A stretch of 11,673 nt of DNA from Euperipatoides rowelli (taxonomy: Eukaryota > Onychophora > Udeonychophora > Euonychophora > Peripatopsidae), in the NCBI GenBank assembly GCA_003024985.2, contig PXIH01S0017704.1, one strand, 5' to 3'. Positions 1 to 7,776 of the stretch are shown piece by piece. The position numbers and the translations under genes are program-made. The notes beneath the pieces were generated by a model. It did not search any database, was not told the origin of the DNA, and saw only the letters and a program-made list of their open reading frames with translations. Positions within the stretch are counted from its first letter, which is position 1. The number at the start of each line of letters is the position of its first letter.

Positions 1-24
1 ATAATAATAATAATAATAATAATA
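1..24. repeat. (ATA)8 microsatellite, cut by the window edge
   Basis: Eight perfect ATA units open the window, followed by an A-rich stretch up to position 40. It lies directly upstream of the copia primer-binding-site-like motif, where the 3' end of the 5' LTR should be. Nothing in 1-40 resembles the copia 3' end, so a microsatellite may have expanded over or replaced the LTR edge. Confidence 0.9.
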
Positions 25-40
25 AAAGGATAATAAAATA

Positions 41-54
41 TTAGTAGCAAAGCG
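41..54 (+). promoter_or_regulatory. Primer-binding-site-like motif (initiator tRNA-Met type)
   Basis: The motif TTAGTAGCAAAGCG differs at two positions from TTGGTAGCAGAGCG, a form that I recall as common after the 5' LTR of copia elements and complementary to the 3' end of initiator tRNA-Met. It lies six bases before the gag start codon at 60 and downstream of where an LTR would end. Identification rests on this match from memory and on position; the LTR edge itself is not visible. Confidence 0.5.
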
Positions 55-59
55 TTTCA

Positions 60-93
60 ATGCTGATTGAGAAGTTAACAAAAATAACCTTTA
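60..93 (+). pseudogene. copia gag, 5' fragment (first 11 codons, split from the rest)
   Basis: An ATG at 60-62 opens a frame containing IEKLTK, typical of copia gag N-termini, where an 'IEKL...(Y/F).TW' pattern precedes the first conserved helix. The upstream in-frame stop TAG at 45-47 makes this the first possible start. The frame is cut at position 93 by the inner element. Joining position 93 directly to 4798 gives an uninterrupted frame that runs into TWKLQIEALL. The fragment is short, so its identity depends mainly on that continuity. Confidence 0.78.
92..93. repeat. TA target-site duplication of the inner element (partner at 4796-4797)
   Basis: TA at 92-93 and TA at 4796-4797 flank the terminal inverted repeats. 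Removing the element and one TA restores the gag reading frame, which favours a TA duplication. A 3-bp alternative (CTT at 89-91 and 4798-4800, with the element starting TAG) is possible but would leave gag out of frame. Confidence 0.6.
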
Positions 94-275
94 GCGGGAG
101 GGAAATGCTGAAAATTCTAGTGAATTGTGCACTTTGTGACAAGTTCTTGAATTTTGGCATGGTGTTAGGTATGGGCATAAGGTTTTAAAAAACCACTGCA
201 TACAGGGCTGTATAGCCCGCTGGTGGCCAGTACATACATAATCCAATATGGCCACAACATGAAAAAGGGAATCCA
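94..275 (+). repeat. Left terminal inverted repeat of the inner element
   Basis: The reverse complement matches 4626-4795. The best block (127-253 against 4646-4771) has 18 mismatches in 126 positions by hand count and no gaps, about 86% identity. The outer 33 bases align with gaps. An internal hairpin, CCAC / GGGCT-GTAT-AGCCC / GTGG (193-226), is also present in the right copy. Confidence 0.88.
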
Positions 276-1338
276 AATCTCAGCTTAGGTTAGCAATAGA
301 TCCATTTATAATACCACTTTTATATGTTTTTAGGTGAGAATAATATATATCAAAGTTATTTCTCTGTTTCTCATGTCATTTTAATACTTTTGAGACAACC
401 GTTTTTAAATAAGAATGTCCCTGTGTCTAGAACGTTATGGAGGTTTTGTAAAATTGGCACTGTACTTTTACTTTTAGAGATATCATTCAAAATTTTTTAT
501 GCTTCATCCTAATTATATATACTACAGATAGTATTAATAAAAATAATCTGGTTCATCAGAAAAAAATTGGACAGTATCATAATTAATAACAATATTTGAA
601 TAATTCCATTTCCACTGACTCAAACTTGTTCATTTTCAGAACAAATATTCTTTATAATAATACCCCAATTAACCATAGATGTTCTGGTAAATAAAATTAA
701 ACTCCTAGTTTTTTTAAAAAATTTATTCAAAAATAAAGTTGATGGGTAATTAATGATGTGCAAGTCCAAAAATCAAATGCAAGCTACTTTATTTTGCTTT
801 ATCATGAATTAATCAATTTTCACTTGTTAGAATATGTTAATTTTAACTACAAATAATAATTATAATATTGTCTCACTTAGTCTTAAATGGCATTAATGAT
901 CTCACTTTGAACATATATAAATAAAGACACAGGGCCTATCAGTTATTTCTTATAGTTCTTTTTTTTAAAATTTCCGATTTTACTGATCTCTGTTTTTTTT
1001 TCATCATCTGTTGAATTTAAAAAAAAATGATCCAATTATAAACTAATATATAATGAATCACAATTAATAGATGATAATGAAAAGAAAAATGAAGATTACG
1101 AAAATTGTGACTAAAGTCATTGAACGTACATGGTTATTGCTCAAACATCTCAAAATTGTTAAAGGTCATAGACACTTTTAAATATATTTTTATTATTTAT
1201 TATTTCTATTTATTTTATTACCATTTATTATATATTATCATTTTTTGTAACTATATATTATCATTTCAGATCTCGCTCTTCAAGTGTCAGTACTCAAGAA
1301 ATTAAGGACCTACATATTATTGAATAATTATATTCATC
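276..1338. other. AT-rich non-coding interior of the inner element
   Basis: This stretch separates the left inverted repeat from the first recognisable codons. It is mostly A/T with runs such as TATATAAATA near 911-921, which could serve as a TATA box some 420 bases before the ATG at 1339 but would be expected by chance in this composition. Short open frames at 324-512 and 1120-1305 have no recognisable protein character. I see no RNA gene. Confidence 0.6.
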
Positions 1339-2046
1339 ATGAGTGAAAAACACCCTTTCAAATATCATTTAGTTACAAGAAAAACACTAATCGGGCATTG
1401 TGTTACTTGTGTAAAAAAATCTTATTTGTTATTGCCCATATAAGAAGCAGTGTTATCATAATGCATATCAAACCCTTGAAGATGATTTACACAATTTTGT
1501 TGAAAGTGATGTCCCTTTACTGCTCAAATTTAACTTACAGTGTTTAAATGATGGTTCAGGGATCTCCAACAACTTGCTGAAAAATGAAGCTAAGTATCAT
1601 AATGGATGTCAAGGNCATTTCTGTGCACATATTGTTCAACGGGCATTGGAAAAAATAAAGAGTCATACAGTGTAGAAGACAAGTTATAATGTGAGCCTAG
1701 ACTGCAAAAAGAAACAATGTGTCAGCTTTTAGAAGTTTCAAGATGATAGTGATGAGCACATCTATAGAGCTCGGAGTAAAAACTGTGGAAAAAAATATTA
1801 AAATGGGCTACAGAGTCCAATAACTGAGTGGTTTGTGAACGGTTGCACACTCCAATTAATGCATAGGATACAGGGGCTAGAGATGTGCATTACTACACAT
1901 CCTGTTATACAAATCTTAAGAATGATGCCCGTGCAGCCATGTCTAAGTCATCAAAATTCTCCTGCCCTCTGCACATATGATCCCATGGTAATAGATCATC
2001 TTGTAGCATCCGTGCAATGCAATCATTCCTCTTTTAAGCTTACTGT
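1339..2046 (+). other. N-terminal Cys/His-rich region of the nuclease-like/CXC pseudogene
   Basis: The ATG at 1339 leads to HCVTCVKKS, a C-x2-C motif. After a frameshift, an open run from 1442 to 1672 contains LNDGSGI and KYHNGC (1592-1609). Another frame around 1882-1935 reads DVHYYTSCYTNLKND. The 'YH..C' and 'HYY.SCY' patterns are typical of the N-terminal repeated Cys/His (probably zinc-binding) blocks in this family. Stops interrupt it at 1673-1675, around 1794 and at several later points. The zinc-binding reading is an inference. Confidence 0.6.
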
Positions 2047-3609
2047 CTTACTTGACACATGACAACATGGGGATGGACCCACCACCTCTCACCCTTGATG
2101 CTCTGAGAAGTGCCACTATCTATCTCCCTGACGATTTTGCCATTGTGCTGTACATTGAGGAATATGCTAGAGAAATCACCCTTTCATCTATTCCAAATGG
2201 TACAGCCATGCCAGCTTTTGTAGAAAATCTACAAGTTGGGGTGCATTAAGAAGCATTACTCAACCATTTCCCTTAGGTCCTGACTGAAAAGGATGGAAAT
2301 CTTCAAGAAATGCCAGTGACCTACTATGGGTTCATATCTTATGGCCAATGCAAAGAAAATGTCAGGCCAAGGGCCACAGTTGGAGTATTCCCCATCTTCT
2401 ATGAGACAGCATCATCAATGGCCATGTAGAAACATGCAATGCTTATTGTCAAGAAGGCAATAGAGTTTGTGAATCCTGGTCCAGTTCCAGTAATAGAAGG
2501 GGACTGTCCTCTGTATGTTCAACAGAAAAAAATGTCAATGGATGTACCTGAAGAAGTCAGTGAATCAAAGATGGTGCTTCATAGGGGGCCTTCCTGTCGA
2601 GATGATATCTCAAGAATGAGGGGGGGGGGGCTGTTGAGTGGATCTGGTTGGGACCGAATGTTCTCCCTAGCCAAAATATTTACACTGGTGTTGCATCCTC
2701 TCTGTTATCTGGAAAGCACATCAAGCATACACAGTATGCATACCTGTTCAGTCTTGCCTTGCTTTGTATACTCAAAGTGCAGGCATATGGTGTGCGCTAT
2801 GGTGTAGGCTTTTTCCTCATGAACCCATGGATATTTGGGAGAAGCGACTCATCAGCAATGTTCCTACAATCTCCTACTGGACAACAGTGAGAGACTACCT
2901 ACTTGTCAACTGATGTTTTTTGGGGGGTCAGTGATTAGGTGATTGGACACTGATGCTGAATGCCTGCAATGAAATGTGTCTATGGTTTTTCTCCTTTGGA
3001 CACAAAAACTATGCCTGCTTGATGCCAGTTTTTTTTAAGAGACATGGCACAACTTCCTGAGGTCAGACTTATCAGTACATGAGGCTTTCATGGAGGGGAA
3101 ATGTGTCGTTCAATGTAGTGAAAAAAGCCTAAATTATGGCACTTGATCAGAGCCAGGAGCATAGCATCAAATTTCTTAAGGAAGATGGTGGAACTAAGGG
3201 CCTCTATGGTCAGCAAGTAGAGAAGGAGGTTATTGAATTCTCAAAACCTGAAGTGCTAAGATCCATTGATGAGTTTGAGAGTGCACGTTTCACTGTCTCA
3301 TGAAAGTAAAAAAGTGTGGAGCAACCAAAGTCCTGATATGTGGAACAGAAGTTCCTCAATCACCTTAAAATTCTAAGTGATCTTGTCAAGGAGGGTACTA
3401 TTGTCAATCCCTTCAAAGTAACGGTTCAAGAGCGCATCACTTTGGACACCGGTGAGGTCATGGACCCTTCCATTGACAACTGCCACAGAAAAGCTCTGAG
3501 TATTGATAAAGATATGTTCACAGAGTTTATAAGCAGCAAAATAGAAAAAGCATCAAAGCCCTTGTCTGATGTAAACAAAAGTGTCAACTTGTTCACATTC
3601 ACTAACAGG

Positions 3610-3928
3610 ATGGTGGATAGTGATGTGATGGTACTGGCCAATCAACTTCTTCCATGAACTAGGCCTCTCATAGCTATGTATTGGATTTGGAACAGGAAAA
3701 ACATACAAAGATATTCCAATCCATAATATCTCGCAAATGCTGGGCCCACACAATTGCAAAGCGCTCCCCTTCTTCCATGTATTCACAGGGTGTGACTTTG
3801 TATCTGTGATGTTTGAAATTGGCAAAAAGACTGCATGGAAGGCATTGGTCACCTTACCTGAGGTCATTGACACCGTCATTGCTATTACAGAAGATCCGAC
3901 AAGGCTCACATTGGACTCAGTGCATATG
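3610..3928 (+). other. FEN/XPG-like (PIN-fold) nuclease core motifs in the pseudogene
   Basis: Two motifs fit the FEN/XPG pattern. VDSDVMVLA (3613-3639) resembles the XPG-I strand with its paired aspartates (in FEN1, '..EDSDLL.FG'). FTGCD (3782-3796) followed by GKKTAW (3821-3838) resembles the FEN1 'LLGCDY...GIG.K.A' helix-hairpin-helix region. The acidic helix motif that I would expect just before DSDV is absent, apparently through a deletion at about 3609. A frameshift lies near 3645, and TAG interrupts the frame near 3672. The assignment rests on motif spacing only, so it is an inference needing profile comparison. Confidence 0.45.
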
Positions 3929-4246
3929 TGACATCTTGAATGCTGAACTGTAATCATGTACAGTAAGAACTGTGGTGCAGTGTTGTTGAATGAGGAAAGG
4001 AAACTCCTGTTCACCCATGACCATCAGTCCCTGGATGCAATTCCCCCAACCCAGCATTCTTTACTTCCGCATGCTAAGCATGCCTTGCTCACTTCAGCCT
4101 TTGTCGGGAAACAATCACTCTACAAAACCCCAGAAATCCCAAATCCTGATGAGTGGGGCTTGGATAGGCATACAAGAACCAAAGAGTGGGTGCCACATTG
4201 GACAGATTTGGCAAATGTCAGCCATGCATGCTCTTTGTTCCTCCAC

Positions 4247-4336
4247 TGTGGCTGTATGGTTACCTGTAGGGTTAACTGTAATTGTCATCAGGCTCGACTT
4301 CGCTGTAATACTTTGTGTAAATGTGAAATGGGCTGC
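4247..4336 (+). other. Nine-cysteine CXC domain at the C-terminus of the pseudogene
   Basis: Thirty codons hold nine cysteines in the pattern C-x-C-x3-C-x3-C-x-C-x6-C-x3-C-x-C-x3-C. This is close to Tesmin/TSO1-type CXC domains, which bind zinc and DNA. It lies in the longest unbroken stretch of the gene (3956-4426, 156 codons), after conserved blocks SLDAIPPT and HWTDL. No cysteine appears lost, in contrast to the decay upstream. In this family the domain usually closes the protein; here the frame runs about 30 codons further before TAA at 4424-4426. Confidence 0.72.
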
Positions 4337-4625
4337 ATTAATAATTACAGTGAAACCTTATCTTTCCATCTTCTTGATAAGATATATTATCGATTGAAAC
4401 TATGGTTTAAAAGTCCATTTGGATAATGTTTAAAATATTTTAAGTTGTTATATTATTTCAATTGGCACAAAGTTTTTATTGTATCTTATTTGTGACATAA
4501 TAATGTAAACAAACTGCAATATGTTTTTTCTGTTGAGATATTAATAATAGACGATGTAGAGCCTAACAGCAACTTTATATGTGGTATTATAAAATAATCC
4601 AGTGCTAAAGGAACTTACTTATGAC

Positions 4626-4795
4626 ATTCTATTTTTCTGGTGGTGGCAATATTGAATTATGTACGAACTTGCCACCAGAGGGCTTTAAAGTCCTGTATGT
4701 GGTGGTTTTTGAAAACCTTAAGTCCATACCTAATACCATTCCAAATTTCAAGAACTTGTAACAAAGTGCACACATTTATTAAATTCCTTCCCCAC
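4626..4795 (-). repeat. Right terminal inverted repeat of the inner element
   Basis: This is the inverted partner of 94-275 (details there). It ends immediately before TA (4796-4797) and the resumed copia gag. The internal hairpin is kept as CCACCA / GGGCT...AGTCC / TGGTGG (4672-4705), with one G-C pair replaced by G-T. Confidence 0.88.
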
Positions 4796-4797
4796 TA

Positions 4798-5515
4798 CTT
4801 GGAAATTGCAGATTGAGGCCTTACTTTTATTAAAAATAAACACTGGGGATATGTTAATGGGACTTTTAAAAAGCCCACTCACCGAGTGAAGATAATCTAA
4901 ATGGAATTTCACAGTGGGAAGAAAAACGACGAAAAGCCCCAGGCAGACATGATTCTGTCAATTTGCCCAAGTGAATTATGCCATATCAAACACTGTTATA
5001 CGTCAAATTAAATGTGGGAAAAATTAAAAAGCATTCCCGAATCTAAAGGCCCAGCAAAAAAAGGGCTACATTATTAAAACAGCTATTATTTTCTAAAATG
5101 AATGAAAATAGCATGTCAGAGCATCTCAACACTATTTTTAATACTGTAGACAAATTATGGGAAATGGAAAAAGACATAACAGATGACCTACTGACTATTA
5201 TAATTCTATACAGCATACCAGATTTGTATGAAAATTTTAGAATTGCCATAGAATCTCTTGATGAATGCCTAAAAATCAAACTGTTAGAAGAATCGAATGT
5301 CAGAAAAGCAAAATAAAAAATGTTTATGAGACCCCAAAAGCCTTGTTGACCCACACACATAGCACTGAAAATTACCCCACAAAATGCCATTATTGCCACA
5401 AAATAGGACACAAAATCTTTGAATGCAGAAAAAAAAATATTTGACATGAAAAAAAAATCTTTAAGGGAAACATATTATTAACTGAAGCTGAGCATGCAGC
5501 TACCAAATTCAATTA
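4798..5515 (+). pseudogene. copia gag, main part, frameshifted
   Basis: Gag is the capsid-like structural protein that packages copia RNA in virus-like particles. Conserved pieces occur in changing frames: TWKLQIEALL straddling the junction (from 4797), WGYVNGTFKKP (4843-4875), ADMILSICPSEL (4945-4980), MWEKLKSIPESKGPAKK (5011-5061), LLKQLLFSKM (5071-5100), MSEHLN (5113-5130), ILYSIPDLYENFRIAIES (5203-5256) and a CCHC knuckle (5385-5426). The longest clean stretch is about 5065-5316, ended by TAA. Frameshifts near 4835, 4885, 5062 and 5316 and an in-frame TAA before MWEKL show that it is inactive. Its missing first codons lie at 60-93. Confidence 0.9.
5385..5426 (+). other. Gag CCHC zinc knuckle
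   Basis: Fourteen codons read C-x2-C-x4-H-x4-C (CHYCHKIGHKIFEC), an intact retroviral-type zinc knuckle that binds the element's RNA in copia gag proteins. It is in a different frame from the preceding gag helices because of frameshifts after 5316. Confidence 0.85.
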
Positions 5516-5535
5516 AGGTAACCACTATGACCGAA

Positions 5536-6947
5536 AAAATAGTGTCCTGGTGTCTTGACAGTGGTGCCACCTCACATATGTGACATGATAGAAGCCTATT
5601 CACAGAATTTAGTGAAATGGCAGAAACTTACGTAAAACTATCCGTGAATAAAAATGTAAATATTGTTGGGAAGGGGACAGTCAAAATTTATGTTCAGTCT
5701 AAAAACAAAAACAAAAGACATTAGACTACAAGAAGTATTTTGTGTACCCAAATTAAAAACCAATCTGATATCCATTTCCAAAGTCACAAATAACAACAAC
5801 ACTGTAATTTTCAAACAAAATGATGCAAGAATAATAGACTCCAAAGGAGAAACCTTATTATGTGTAAAAAGAAAGGGAAATTTGTACTACACCAAAATCA
5901 CCCCAGAAATAGCTTCCCTCTTAACAGAGTTTGAACGGTGGCATCACAGATACGAACACCTAAACCAACATGACTTGAAAATGCCCCTTGAACTGAAAAT
6001 GGTAAGGGGATTGATGTTCAATCCCGGCACCCCAAATTATGATTTGAAAATATGCATACAAAGCAAACTAAGTGCCTTGCCACTTCCAAAAGCATCAAAA
6101 TGTCAAAGTACACACCCTCTCAGCGTAGTACATTCCGACATTTGCGGACCAATGTGTGTAAAATCTTTAGACGGATCAATCTATTTCCTAACGTTCATTG
6201 ATGATATATCCAAATATGTACTAGTGTATTTCTTAAAGTCAAAATCTGAGATCAAAGACCACATTCACAAAGTATAAAGCACTGTTCAAAAACAAATTAA
6301 ACTCAAAAATCAAAATTCTACGAACCGATAATGGCCTTGAGTATCTAAGTAAAGAATTCAATGACTACTTGGTTCAATACGGATTAAAAAGGCAAAGAAC
6401 CACCATGTACATGCCACAACAAAAATGGCTCTGCTTAAAGAATGAATATAACATTGGTTGAAATGGCCAGATGCCTTTTACTGTAATCAAGTTTCCACAC
6501 ACTTTTTGGGCCAAAGCAATAAACACAGCCACATATTTACAAAATACAAGCCCCCAAAAAAGATTGATTGATAAAATACCATACTCAGCATTGCTTGGAC
6601 CAAANCCATGCATAAGTCACTTACAAACATTTGGCCAAAAGGCATACTACTTAAATAAAAGCCCAAAAAAGAATAAATTTGTACCTAGGTCCTACAAATG
6701 TACATTTATTGGCTACTCAGAAGAGTCTAAAGCATACAGGATCTGGGACTCTTTTGCGCAAAAAACAGTAGTAAGCTGTGATGTCAAATTCATTGATGAG
6801 TTCAAAAATTCTGGAAATTACGACACAGATGCAGACAACTTTTGGACTGAAACTCCCATTTCCGATCATGAACGAGAAAGGGGTGGGGGGCAACCATCAC
6901 ACCCGATGAAAAAATTATCAAGCTCTCTGGTTCAACATCCAAAATAA
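5536..6947 (+). pseudogene. copia pol: protease and integrase region, broken
   Basis: The aspartic protease active site WCLDSGATSHM (5548-5580) is followed by TGA at 5581-5583, where a cysteine codon is usual. After a frameshift, 5663-6277 is open and holds the GAG-pre-integrase motif WHHRYEHLN and the integrase core with the first catalytic Asp in HSDICGPM. A frameshift near 6275 leads to RTDNGLEYLSKEF, carrying the second Asp. In the following PQQNGSAERMN-type motif an extra A shifts the frame and the glutamate codon is TAA (6436-6438). Positions 6471-6947 are open again and hold the region leading to RT, including CTFIGYSEESKAYRIWD and the N at 6605. Integrase would insert the DNA copy; this one cannot function. 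Confidence 0.9.
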
Positions 6948-7070
6948 GTTACTTCAACTCAAGATGTACAAACCAAAAGAAGTCAAGGAAGACCTAAAAA
7001 ATTAGAATCAGACAGCCAGGAAGACCCAAATGGTACACTAATCATGAAGAAGCTCAAGTTTTTATAGGCA

Positions 7071-7776
7071 GTGAAACCACCCCAACTGTCAAGCAAGTGC
7101 ACAACAGCCATTCATAAGAGACTGGTGAGAAGCCTGGAAATTAACAGAACAGCCAGAAAATATAACTGTGGTTGGATGCCGCTGGGTACTAAGAAAAAAT
7201 ATAAAGCAAATGGCACCATCAAGAAACACAAAGCCAGATTAGAGGCAAAAGCCTATACACAAATTCCCAAAGAAGATTTCACTGAGACGTTTGCACCAGT
7301 CACAAGACTTAGCTCTATAAGATCAGTGCTAGCTTATTGTTCTGAAAAATGCTTGATGTTACACCAGTTTGATTTTGTGATAGCATACATCAATGGGGAA
7401 TTTGATGAAGAAATTTACATGGATCAAGCAGAAGGCTTTGTTGACCCGTCTAAGAATGATCATGTTTATAAACTACAAAAGTCATTATATGGTTTGAAAC
7501 AAGCCAGAAGCCAATGGTACAAAAAACTGGATGAAAGTCTGAAATCATTAAGACTGAGACAAGTAAATGCTGACAAATATGTCTACTGTACAGGAACAGA
7601 TGAAAACGAGATAATAGTTATAGCCTATGTGGATGACCTAATTGTAGCAACAAAAAAACACATACCTGTACCAGAAACTCAAACGATATTTAACCAAGAT
7701 TTTCAAAATGAAAGACCTTGGTAAATTGCACTATTGCTTAGGAATAGAATTCCCCCAGAATGAAGAAACTTAAACA
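7071..7776 (+). pseudogene. copia pol: reverse transcriptase (RVT_2), largely open
   Basis: Positions 7071-7724 are open for 217 codons and carry the RVT_2 landmarks in order: KANGTIKKHKARLEAKAYTQ, DFTETFAPVTRLSSIR, the motif A region QFDFVIAYING with the first catalytic Asp, EEIYMDQAEGF, VYKLQKSLYGLKQA, and YVDD (7626-7637) with the catalytic Asp pair. A frameshift near 7710 continues in MKDLGKLHYCLGIEF until TAA around 7771. The DNA before about 7170 matches the usual linker poorly, and the internal ATG at 7071 is not a true start since copia pol is translated as part of a polyprotein. This is the least decayed part of the element. Confidence 0.92.

Larger units (their letters stand above)
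1339..4426 (+). pseudogene. Decayed gene for a large nuclease-like protein with C-terminal CXC domain
   Basis: This is a broken member of an uncharacterised invertebrate protein family that I recognise by conserved blocks. In order they are Cys/His motifs (1339-1910), PPPLTL and LPDDFA (2080-2145), RPRATVGVFPIFYE (2360-2402), EFVNPG and EGDCPLY (2464-2516), SGSGWDRMFSLAKIF (2638-2680), FFSFGHKNYA (2985-3014), MALDQSQEHS (3136-3165), KEGTIVNPFK (3387-3416), DSDV (3616-3627), FFHVFTGCD (3770-3796), GKKTAW (3821-3838) and a nine-cysteine CXC (4247-4336). The start ATG at 1339 is a guess, chosen because a C-x2-C motif follows. There are more than ten in-frame stops and several frameshifts. Relative to the family as I recall it, segments are missing near 2050 and near 3609. 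It lies within terminal inverted repeats, so it may be a transposase relic. The biochemical role of the family is not established. Confidence 0.82.
94..4795 (+). mobile_element. TIR-bounded DNA transposon-like element carrying a nuclease-like/CXC gene
   Basis: Imperfect inverted repeats (94-275 and 4626-4795) bound a 4702-bp segment with one decayed gene at about 1339-4426. The ends read GCGGGAGGG on the left and GTGGGGAAGG on the right (reverse complement). TA flanks each side, and the outer flanks are two parts of one copia gag gene, so the segment was inserted as a unit. No DDE transposase is visible in it, and the only recognisable coding sequence is the nuclease-like/CXC gene. About 1.06 kb of AT-rich sequence separates the left repeat from the gene, against 0.2 kb on the right. 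Superfamily assignment is open; a relative of Academ is one possibility. Confidence 0.78.

Noticed and set aside
91-276. A shared open reading frame of about 50 codons in both terminal repeats (minus strand at 91-276, plus strand at about 4643-4819)
   Set aside because: The two copies align without gaps and stay open, but codon-by-codon comparison gives mostly amino-acid-changing differences and only about two silent ones. There is no sign of selection on a peptide.
324-512. Short plus-strand open frame near the left repeat
   Set aside because: No recognisable motif, A/T-driven composition and a length expected by chance.
3553-4014. 153-codon minus-strand open frame
   Set aside because: It lies antisense to the conserved nuclease-like region and shows no protein family of its own.
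4440-4797. A 5' LTR for copia directly upstream of the resumed gag
   Set aside because: Nothing here resembles 8657-8895. The sequence is the inner element's 3' region and right inverted repeat, and the gag start lies at 60-93.
65-4817. GATTGAG at 65-71 and 4811-4817 as a target-site duplication
   Set aside because: It is not adjacent to the repeat ends, and both copies are Ile-Glu codons within the split gag gene. TA at the junction fits better.
5043-5447. 134-codon minus-strand open frame
   Set aside because: Antisense shadow of copia gag.
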